From: Cyanoderma ruficeps
Lineage: Eukaryota; Chordata; Aves; Passeriformes; Timaliidae
Direction: 5' to 3'
Length of the DNA: 64,000 nucleotides
NCBI GenBank assembly: GCA_008694505.1
Contig: VZDJ01000594.1
Span: 5,548,086 to 5,612,085 of the forward strand
A program made the position numbers and the translations under genes. Positions 12,854 through 24,800 of this stretch are shown one piece after another (position 1 is the first letter of the stretch; every line of letters starts with the position of its first letter). The notes beneath the pieces were generated by a model. It was not told the origin of the DNA. It ran no database searches and was given only the letters and a program-made list of their open reading frames with translations.

Positions 12854-15800
12854 GTAAGTATTTGTTACTTGTGTATCAGTGCTGAGGTTACTCTTGGACT
12901 TTCTGTAATATGCCATAAAAAAACACAAAAAACCCCAACATTAAAAGAGATTGTCTTGACCTCTGAGTGGTGACAGAGTAATAATGTGGCTTTTTTGCTT
13001 TGCTATGGGTACTCAGATTAGAAAGATACATTCATTAAAAAAGGATACTAATAGTTGAAGCTAATTTTTTGAACATTGAAAGAATGTAAAAATCCAGCAT
13101 CCAGCAGCACGGCTACATTTACCTTTTAGGAGATTTTTTCCTTTTCAGTGGTTTGTCTGGTAAAACGTTGAGTTGATGATAACTAGGAAAAAATTAAAAT
13201 TGTATGATTTAATATCTCTAGGGTTTAAAATGTTCTACTTGCCTGGAAGGTGTCAGTATTACGGCTATGTTAATTTACTGTGTTTTATAAATACGACAAG
13301 AAATCACATCAGTTTTTTTCCCCCACTAAGTAGAATAATTTATTTATTTGCTCCCTGGCTCTTGAACTGTTTCTCCCAGTTGAAGAGATACAGTTCTACT
13401 GCAGAGAGTGGAGTTCTCTCAGCTTCCTTTAGAAATGTTTCACCTTTTGACCTCCTGCAGCACTTGGCAGTTCCTCATTGTTCGTCTGTGCCAAAGTAAT
13501 CACGGATTACATCCTGGCGAAAAGGAATAATTAGCACACCCAGTTTTCCTTGCAAATACAACAGGAAGAGAGCTGGAACTAATACTACTACGGCACGGTC
13601 ACTGTAAAATAGAACTTGGAAATTCAAGCTCTGTGTTAATTTTTCTAGGAAATGTACTTCAAAATGTAGTTTTCATGGCAAGATAAGGCTAATTCACTTA
13701 GGTGAGAACAGGAGAATGCATTCAGAGAATCCATTCTGTAGCTTCTATTTTGCCTTCTAAGGTATTTCTTAGATGATTTGGTTTTCCAAATTAACTTCAT
13801 TAAGTTGATTTCAGTGTCATATAAAACACTACAGTTTTGCTTTTCACACAAAAGCTAGTTTAACATTAGACATAAAAAGTTTCTAAACATTAAAAAAACC
13901 CTTACAGTGTGCTTTAAACTTTGTAGCACTTGTTAAAATATAAATAGGCAAGTGGTTATTTAATTTCAGGTAGATAGAGTTTACATACTTTTTCTGCACC
14001 TTTAGATTTGGTTATTTAGTTTGAAGATCACTTTCTTGTTCCAAAAAAGAAGAAACACCATGATGTTTTAAACACTGGGAATGAAATGCCCTGTCAGATC
14101 ATTAAGCAGAGAAATTTATCCAACAGGGATGCTATTAAAGTAGAAGGAGGGGAAATGAGATTTTTTTGATGGCCTTTTGATATAGTGTGTTGTATGGAAA
14201 AAAGGATGCTCAGTCTAGATGCTCCTGCAGCTGAAATGACCCTTGACTGCAATGCTCTTAATACAGAAGGCATTTTTCTCATTTGTGCTGCAATTCATGC
14301 TAGATAATTAGAGAAACAACGTGAGTTTGTGTTAATCCTCTGCCTTGAATGAAATAAAATAGCACTTGGTTAATCCATATTAGAGAAACAAAAATAGAGT
14401 ACAGCAGTACCTAGATTCAAAGTAAAATGTTACAAAAATGCACTTTGGTGGCTGTAATTTCCTTAGTATTATTCCCCATGGAAAAATAATTTAGTTTCTC
14501 CTTGCACTTCCAGCAGTGGCATTTTATCAGTTTGATTCTCTAAAATTAATGTTTGCTGTGAAACAGGTCTGAGCAGCATTCCTTGTGCCTTGTTCACTTG
14601 TAGCTTATCTTATTCACTCCTGCTCTTAACAAATTTTATCTCCTTCTGATGTGTTCTTGATTTTATTCTGAATGTGCTTCTGTAGAGATGATAAGTACTT
14701 ATGTGAAAAGTGAAGTAAATGAGAATATATTGGGCCAATTTTTTGATGTGGCTTGAGTTCACTGCTTTCTTCCCTGGCTGCTTTTTGGATCTTACATCAT
14801 TAATTTTGCTTGATTTTTATTCACTTAACAGGTTTTTCCTGCTGTTTGTTAAAATGGGAGTCACCTTCCATTACCCAGTAGCTCCCTTGATTTTTCATTA
14901 TTTCAGTTTATCTGTGATAGCTGATGGCCTTTTCTTAGCTTCTAAAAGAAAAAAATGGCTTGAGTAGTGGTTCAGCACAAAAATTGATCCAATGCAAGGA
15001 TGTTCTTTTTTTTTTTCCCCCCCTAAAAGCTCTTCATTCTTGTGTCAAGCAAACCAAAGGCAACAGCTCCAAGTATTGCTGGGGTGCTGCCCATTCTCAG
15101 GCACCACAGCTGAGGTTCCTGCAGGATTTATTTTCTTGTTTGTATTTTCAGGATATGATTCTTGATTCAGGTTGTTTGCTCCTAATTTCTGTCTTTCAAA
15201 TGCAGGGCTGAACAAGCTGGCCTTGAGGGCTGCAAAATGTTTGAGACCTCCCATCTTGTTCTAGGCCTGTAACAGGGTGAAACCAGTTGGGCTTGGAAGT
15301 TGGTATAATCCTGTGGCAAGTGGTGGATTTTGCTTGAAAGTTGTTGAGGATAACACTCATCTGGACAGCAAAATTCACCCGGATGTGTCAGCTCTGTAAC
15401 AATGACCTGGAAATATTTGTCAAGGTTCCTCTCTTGACTTGAAGCAAGCACCTGCCTTGCAGCATTTCCTTCCCTGTGATTTTAGCTTCTCCTTCCCATC
15501 TACCCCCCTTCTATTTGGCTTCCCCCAGCCTTCTGCTTCCTCTCTGCTCTCCTGTAAGCAGCGACAGAAGTTGCAGTATGATTCAGTTTTCTTCCTGAAG
15601 AGCTCAAAATAATGACTTCTGTTCCATCCTGTTCAGTCTTTCACAACATTCAGCTTCTTGGTTCCTCTGGCTCTGCTCGTGTTGCTCAGTGTGGGAAGAG
15701 AGGGGAGGATCCATGAACTCTGGGTGCTTTACCCCTCAGCAAGCTGCTGATTTCCAAATCCTCCAGCTCTGCTGCCCTGGCTGCTGGGCTTGAGACTGCA

Positions 15801-18800
15801 GCTCTTTTTATAATTTTTTTTAATCTTAGTTGTGAGCAATGGTAACTTGTTGCTGAAGGTGAGAACTAGGAAAACACTTCTGCCTTTGAAAGAGTTTTTG
15901 GAGCACAACCTTGGAACAGCTGATTTAATGCTGCTTGTATATGTGAATTTCCTCATCTGTGTGAGGGATTGTGTTTAAAGGAAATTAGTAAGATTTGAAA
16001 AAAATACAGCAGATATTGCTGGTGCTGCAGCCCTGGTAGCTGGGGACTGATTATTTTTAAAAGAATAACGACACTAATAATAACAGTAAAAATTGTTATT
16101 GTTATTATTGGAGTTTGCAGAAAATTAGCACATTTGTTGAATAAAATGAGATCTGTAGGGATATCCTATTTTAGTGTTTCTGTGTATATTTTATCTTCTT
16201 GATTGCATGTGGAGTATCTAAGTATTAAATTTGTATTTAAGTCTGTTACTGTGTTACTTTTTAAGTCCTTACCATGCTTACCCATGACTGGAAGTGAAAT
16301 TATCTGTGTTCTGTGTAGCTTTTCAGAGTTGTACTTGAAACAAAGGATGATTGTGATTGGAGTGTGTCTGTTTTTTCAGTGTAGGTTTTCTTTTTTTGAT
16401 GCAGGGTATATGACGTGCAATAATGTTTGTGTTCTCTGTTGAAGGTATTGCTATCAAAGAATCAGCAAAAGTGGTTGATCAAGCACAAAGGAGGGTTTTG
16501 AAAGGTGTGGATGATTTAGACTTCTTCATTGGGGACGAAGCAATAGAAAAACCAACTTATGCAACCAAGGTATTAAGAAAACCTCAAAAAATCATTTTCA
16601 ATACTGTTTAGCAAGCATCACATGTACACTAAATATAATGTTAAGAATGCTTAACATTTACTTAAATCTTATTTATATATTAACTATGTTTAAATAGAAA
16701 AGAAGCTTTGTTGTTAGCTTTGTTGACCTTGGGGAGCCTGTGGGAATTTGCAGAACACTGTGAATATATATATTACGTATATATATATTTATTCATAAGT
16801 GAAAGGGGGCTGGAAGGGTGTTAAGTGGAAATGCCACGTTCTCTTGTTCCTTGGCAACTTCTTTCAGCAGCACCAGAATGGGACACTGGGCTCGGGTAAC
16901 TTCTGGTTTATCTCAATGCCACCATTCTGCTCTACTGAGAAAATGCAATGTGCTGCCTCTGCTACTCAAGGCTGGAATTAGAATTTTGAATAGGAGTCAG
17001 ATGGGAATAGAGGAAGCCTAAATCAAGGTTTCTCCCCTGTGTAGAGCATATACTTTTACTGCAATTAAAACCAGATTTTTTGTTTGGTTTGGGGATATTT
17101 TTTCTTCTTTTTGTTTCCAATTATAATTTGGTATTTTTCTCCAACAGTGGCCTATCCGCCATGGTATAGTTGAAGACTGGGACTTGATGGAGAGGTTTAT
17201 GGAGCAAGTAATCTTTAAGTATTTAAGAGCAGAACCTGAGGACCATTATTTTCTTTTGGTAGGTAAATTTATGCCCTGCTTAAGAAATTCCATGTGATGA
17301 ATAACAATGAGCTGATTTATGTAAATTCTCAAATATAAATATCCATATTTTGAAAGCAAAAGTAAATAAATTACCTGGAGCTTTCTTGACCTGCCTTAAG
17401 CCATCCAGGTTCTTTAATTTTCTAAAAATGTCAGTGTGTCTGAACAGCAAACATTTTTCTGTTCTCTTCTCATCTCCCTCCAAGTTGTCTGATTCATCAC
17501 TTTCTCATTTTCCCTCTCCACTAAATTCAATAATCTCAAGTTTATATGTTTGAGACAAAAAAAAATACTTGTGTTTTGACTTTACATAATTGCAATTATT
17601 TTGTTTTCACAGTACTGCCATCTGGATGAAGTATCTAGAGAGTAAATTTTATTTTTATTTTCTGTGAAACTGGAAGGGTTGATGGTCATATTTGGGCTGA
17701 TTAGATCTCAGTTAAGATCAATGTTATTCTGAAGCATCTGCTATTCCTTGGTATTTTGTTTAGGGCCAGTGCAATAAGCAGTTTGGTTTAGTGTGTTATT
17801 TATAGACCAAGTTTGGAATTGGAGGTGTTGGCCATACCTGTTTAAATGCCTTCATCTTCTTGAAGCAATAATTAGGTCTAGTTGCTCAAGGCTGTGTCCA
17901 GCCACACTGTGAATATCTCCAAGGATCAAAATGCCATAACAACCCTGGGCCCCTTGTCAATATTTAACCACCTTTAAGTTACCTCTTTTCCTCCTAATAC
18001 TTACTTAGGATTACCCAAGTTGAGTTTTGTGCCCCTGGCCCCTTGTCCCAACCCCTTTGTGAAGAATCTGACTCCCTCCTCTTCTTACCCTCCTGTTACA
18101 CAATTGCTGTCGTGGAAGAGTGATATTTTCTTTTCTCAAGTGTTCTGTAGCACTATCCAAAATGCTCCTTCAGGGTAGAGCCTTGAGTATGTTTGATGTT
18201 TCAGTGAAAGCTATAGCACACTATTATGGTATGTTTTATGTTGTTCAGCTTCTCTCACTTGAGTACATTCCTACAGCTGAGCATAGCAACTCGTGTTACA
18301 GTGGCTGCCTTCTGAGGGAAAACAGCTCTTTTCACTGAGAAATCTGAAAAATGTCATTCTTTAAATGTGCTACACTGCAATCTTTGACATATTTTGATAG
18401 TCCTTGATTCTTTCAAGTGAAATCAAAAGTTGTAATGAGCTGACCAACCCACAAAAGGAGTCTTGGGTATAAATTCGTAAGCAGTAACTGATGTAGTATT
18501 TATTGCACTTTCATTTTTCTTTCTTTTAATGCAATTTGCATGAATTCTTAAAAGTACTCTTTGTCCATTGCTATTTTTACATGCTATTGTTGTTGAATGA
18601 ATCATCTTAGCAAAACTGAGGAGTTGGTGGTTCTTTTTTTTTAAAGTCAAATGTTTGATTTGAATGTAAGTAAAACTCATGGGTTGTGTTTTTTTGTTTT
18701 TTGTCTCACAGACTGAGCCTCCATTAAATACTCCAGAAAATAGAGAATATACTGCTGAAATCATGTTTGAATCTTTCAACGTTCCAGGGCTATATATTGC

Positions 18801-21800
18801 TGTTCAGGTAAGGGCAGGGCTGTTGAGAGTCACACACAGCTGCAATATTTCTCCTTAGGCTAAAACTAATTCCACTGTGAAAAAACTGTGTAAGTGGTGT
18901 TTGGGAAATGTTTATGTCCTTCTGGCTGGCAGTTCCAGCACTGCATGTTTGTCGTGCTTTGATTCTGTGGGTGGTTGCTGGATACTGTCCCTCTGTTACC
19001 TCTACAGCTTCTGAGCAGTAAAGTATGATATCTGTTGCATCATAAGTAAATAAAAAACCCACACCACATCATAATAATTCTGTTAATCCAAGAACTGAAT
19101 CCCTTTCAGTATGAAGTAACAGAAAATTATGCTTGAGCATGGCTGAAAAAACATCAGGCAAGTGTCAAAAACTACATTTGTGCAGCCTCTTTTTTCTAAG
19201 CTGTTGTGTAGACATATATAATATTATTAAATCAGTTTCCATGCTGTAAATTACCACGGGGGTGTCAGTGAGGTCTGCAGGCAGATGTTTTACTAATATT
19301 TGCTTTTGGTGTGGTTTTTTTTCAAGGCTGTCCTTGCCTTAGCTGCATCTTGGACGTCGAGACAAGTAGGAGAGCGAACGCTGACTGGCACAGTTATAGA
19401 CAGTGGGGATGGTGTCACTCATGTCATTCCTGTGGTAAGTGTGCCTCAAAGCCACACAGCAGCTGCCATGGAGAACAATTTGTCCTCTCAGCACTCTGAC
19501 GTGTACACCTACACACGCTGAAGTACAGGCAGGAGTCTTCAAAAACATCAGATAATTCCCCCAGGGCTGTGGGTGTGAGTTTTGGTTCATTTTGCAGTGC
19601 AGAAACTCTTGAAGAACTTCTCTGTAACCCTGAGTTTGGCAGGGCTAATTGTCTTTCAGTGCCTTACCTTAAAAGGTGAATTTCCAAGGCCATGCCAAGT
19701 GATGGGTGAAATTGCTTTAGCACACTTCCAGTTTGATTTGCTGGTAAGAGCGAATAGGCTCTTTACAGTAGTCACTACAAAAAATTTGACTTTCTATTTT
19801 CATTTAGCTCAGTTCATTTATATATAAAGTAGAAATAACATGAAGTATTAGAGGTCAGATGCAATATTGTTTAGAGTTTTTCTCCATCTGTTCCCAATAT
19901 TTAGTAGTGCCTCAGCCATACAAGCAAAAGTTCCTGCTTGACTGGAAGAAAACCACCCCTAGGGTTGGTTAGTGTCGAATATCTGCCCCAATACCTCAAG
20001 TTGCTAAAGCAGAAACTTGGATGATTGTATGATATTTTATTAAGTAATGAGCATCTAGAGCTGCAGTAGTTTTCCTTACTGTCAAATTATTGCCCATCTT
20101 TCCTGGGGGAGTTAAATTCATGTCTATGTACCAGATACATTTGTATTTTTAAAATCAAGCTAGATTACAATTTTTAAGACAAGACATATCTCTGCAAAGC
20201 TTTATCATGCCACAGTAACATTAATTTTTTAAAAACAGTAGCATTGGTGTTGGTCAAACATACACTGTTGTGTGGCAATCTCTTAATAATTTTGGTGGAA
20301 TATAGTGCCTAAATCTTTGTTCAGACTGTTTATCCAAGTTAGTGTATTTTTAATGACACTTAGTAAACAATTGACACCTCTGACCTTCTATAGGTAAACT
20401 TTGAAAATTGTACTTAGTAGTTGAAATTAATGTTTAAAACAGTTTAACTTTTCCTGATTTGTGGGTTTGGGGTTATTTTAATTGAAATAAGAGTAGGTGT
20501 TACATATAATTTGAAGCATTGACTTCCTTTGCAGAATGACATTTACTTCTGAAATTTTTAAATGTGTTAAACAAATTGTCAACCATGTTCTACCACTTCT
20601 ATTACAAAGTAGATAAAAAGGAATTAACAAATGCTTACAGTAGTGGTAGATTTTTTTATGAAATTATTTTCTGTGTTAGTAAGATATTTTTGCATGAACA
20701 TAAGCTGTGTGTATATAGGAAAACTTAAACATTTTGTGACTGTGATATCTGGATTCCTCTGTTTGGATTTAGCAGGTCTGGTAGGGTTGAAGGCCAGCCT
20801 TGCACACTTGGTTTCTTTTAGACCAGATGTTTTTAATGCATTGATACTGGTCCCCAGGATGAGTGTGACTTGCAAGGGAAGGTTGATGGATGAGAATGAA
20901 CCAGTCTGATCTGAGCAGTCTCAATTAATGTACTGAAATGATGCATTTTCTCCCTGCTTTCAGAAAATTAATTTTGGTTCATGTGGATTATAACGTCTTA
21001 CATCAGTGGCTGTGACTGCAGGGCCACATCAGTTATTCTAAAATAATATTCCATGAAAAAAAAGGTTCCTTGACCTTTTTGGTAAGAGTAACCTCATTTT
21101 GAAGAGAAAATAAAGGCCAAGGAATAGTGAGTATAGTGATTTGTCTGCCTTATGTACTAGTGACCTTTCTGTTCCTTCTAACCTTGTAAGAATTATGAAC
21201 CAATGCCATGCAAAGTAAAGTAAGGCTATATATACTGTGAAGAATTGGATTTGTGGTAATTAAATGAGCCAGTCTGAAAGGGCCTTAGCCTCAGAATCAC
21301 AGGTAGTGGGTAGGAGTTTAGACTCCATGCCTTTCTCTTTCCCTCTGAGCTTTGGTGAAAGTATTCTTATCAGTATCTTTGTCCCCATTAATTTTGTTTA
21401 CAGGCTGAAGGATATGTGATTGGCAGCTGTATCAAACACATTCCAATTGCTGGGAGAGATATCACATACTTCATTCAGCAGTTGCTGAGGGAGAGAGAAG
21501 TAGGAATTCCTCCTGAACAATCCTTGGAAACAGCTAAAGCAGTGAAGGTAATGTGAATGTTGCAGATTTTAAGGTTATTTTATATCACAACTTGGTATCT
21601 GGTTTTGAAGTACAAGAATATTTGAAAGTAATTGTACTTCTGAGTAATGGGACTCTGATTCTAAGTAATATAAAATGTCTTAATGTAATATTTATAATAT
21701 TTATATTATTGAGTATATATAATAAACTCAAGGTTTCCAGTTGGGTTGTGCTTGCTCAGTCTGGCCTGGAATTTCACTCTTCACCTGCTGTCTCTCCCTT

Positions 21801-24800
21801 TCTCTTCCCCACCATTATCATTACTGTTGTTGTTATTATCCTGTTGCTATTATAGTTTTACTGTTCTGTAGGAAATACTTCTGGCTAGGTGTGTCATACA
21901 GAGCTGTAATTGCTCTTACATTCTTTCTGAATATTAATGTGTTCTTTTTTGTAATACATATTACATAGAGAACAAAGCTTTTCTGAAAGGCATTCAGCTT
22001 AAAGTAGACTTAAATTTTGTTTCTCTGGCAGTTCTTCAATGTATTTCAGAGTTAATTTCTCACAATCATCGAAGTTTAGAGGAAAAGCAGAAGAGAAGTA
22101 ATTTAGCTCAGCAAGAGCCTTCAGTGCTGCACAGAAATGATCTGTAGTAGCAGAGCCATTATCTGCCTGTGTACAGTAAATGTCAGTTCAGCTGTTTCGA
22201 GGCCTGTTCTTTATCTGCCAATTTAATACTTACTTTTAAAAGTTAGAATTACTACATTTTTTTGCAATTTCATACCAGTTTTCTATACTTTAGTTCTAAC
22301 TGTATCTGTTCAATTTTCAGGAGCGCTTTAGTTACGTTTGCCCTGACTTAGTAAAAGAATTTAACAAGTATGACACAGATGGTACAAAGTGGATTAAACA
22401 ATATACTGGAATTAATGCTATCTCAAAGAAAGAATTTACCATTGATGTTGGTTATGAGAGATTCCTGGGGCCAGAGATTTTCTTCCATCCTGAGGTAAGT
22501 TGGTTTGACTTGTCTGTATTTTCTGTTTTAAAAGCATTTTAGATGATAGCATAGAAATTCTACTTCCAAAATTGTAAAGAAGTGGTTAGCCTGACTTACA
22601 TTTCTTCTTATCTATAAGTAGATACCAGCTGTTGTTGCAAGTCAGCATGGTTTTGTTTTTGATTGCTACTAATCTTTATACAAATCCAGGTTGATACACA
22701 AGGCATATAAATGGCAGCAGAAATATTAAACAATGTTTCCATTGTTAGTTTTCATGACATCTCTAGTGTAATAGAATGGTTCTTTCCTTTTTTTTTTCCA
22801 CTTTACCTCTTTTCCTTTGCAATACATGATTCTCCAGAGTGACTTGACTTGATTTTATTCCTCATTGCAGTTTGCTAATCCTGACTTCACACAACCAATC
22901 TCAGAAGTAGTAGATGAAGTTATTCAGAATTGTCCCATTGATGTTAGGCGTCCTCTATATAAGGTCAGTAGCTATGTCCTTTTTTAATATACAGGTTTTA
23001 GAAGAATTGTGAATTTTATCATAAATTTTTATATTTGAAACTCTTTGAAACCAAAACCAAATGCGCAAAATGAACCATTTTTGTAGAAATGAATCCAATA
23101 TGCAGAAGGCTTTGTCGTTCACTTAGGTATTTTCAGAATGTGTTTTTTCATTAGGGAAACAAAAATCTGAGCAAAAGTGGTGAGATGTAATAAGATACAA
23201 ATGGATTTTAAAGCACAGACAACTGTAATGTGGCAAACTCTTGGTGAATTCCTATTGTGTCATGCTTATATGTTAGATAATTTACAGTAAAAGCATTCCT
23301 GCTAACTGTAGCTTTAAAAACTGTATTTAGATATCTAGAATTTAGGGATTGGGTAAAGTTGGAGACCTGCATTTTCAGATGTGGTTAACAAATTTTTTTA
23401 TTCAAAACAGAATATTGTCCTCTCTGGAGGCTCAACCATGTTCAGGGACTTCGGTCGCCGTTTACAGCGAGACTTGAAAAGGACTGTTGATGCCAGGCTG
23501 AAACTTAGTGAAGAACTTAGTGGTGGCAGACTGAAGGTTGGTTTGTGCAGCTCACACACTTAACAAGCATCTGTTACCTGGAAAACCTGCAGATAACATC
23601 TTGCCACGATTGTGGTCTTTGTTGCAATGTCTTTACCTTATTTGAAGTTCTTACAGAGACTTTTCAGAGATTAATCCATGACACTGATCACATACCAGCA
23701 GCTGGCCACTCCAGCTGACTTTGTGCTTGGTGTTTATTGATCAGTTACAATTCATTGTGCTCAGTGTTTTTGAGTTTGGAGATAAGACTGATGAATCAAG
23801 CTCATTGTTGAGCCACCAGGAGAGTCAGGAGCACATGTCCTGTGAGGAATGAGGGAGCCTTGATTAGAGAAGGGGGAAGGCTTTGGGAGTCCTGATAGCA
23901 CCTCAGGACATGTGGGGAGGTGACTGATTTTGAGGTTCAGCTGGGTAAAAACCCTAAAGACCTTCCTCTGGCTTCATAGCTTACCCTGCCTTGAGCTGGA
24001 GGCCCAACCAGAGACATGATGTGGTCCCTTCTCACCTCAATTATCTTATAAGCAACTTCATGTTTTTACTAAAGTGCGTGATCCTTAATTTGTGCTCTTT
24101 CCACTTCAGACCTCTGACCTAAGAGCATCTTTCTGTTGTCTCTGCATAAATAAAAGACCAGCAGAGAAAAAAAAAATTGATATTTTTTTTCTTTTTAAAG
24201 CCAAATTGAAGTGATTTTCCTCCTTTATTTTTTAGTAGCAATCTAGCTAGGTGAGCTCAAACAATCCTTTAAAACACCAGCAGAGCTTTATAATATGTCA
24301 TGTAGACAGCGCTGAAATTTCAGTCATACACAGTTCTCTGGCCCAAGAAACATCATTTAGTCTCTGTTTTCTTTACTAGACTTGTACCACTCAGTAAGGA
24401 AGCAGAATCTGAGTAAGGAAATTGGATGTGATTCTTTTTTCATGAGTGCCAGGAATGGCAAAGAATCACTGGCTAGAGGTTTGCAAATGTGTTAGGGAAC
24501 ATTTTTAGATACTGTTTCAAATTCCAGCCAGTTGGGCTGGAACAAATAAATTCTGAATCTGTTACATACACTGGCAGTTTTGGTTGGCACCGGCAAGGAA
24601 CGGGTTGTGTGCCTATGGAGGGAAAGAGAATGGCTGACTGGAATGAGTCCTGTAGTTCAGAAAAGCATGACTGGCTGTGTTGATCCTGGATAAACTTTCA
24701 GTCTGCAACTGATGCTTTGTTAGAATAATCACATGAAACTTGAAAATTAGCTCCCTGAAATGTTTTTTTTGAAAAGTTTAGGTACTATGGATCAATGCTT

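Noticed and set aside
12746..12973. 75-codon frame across ACTR3 exon 2
   Set aside because: It is in a different frame from the Arp3 reading frame; the real exon is only 56 nt with clear splice sites.
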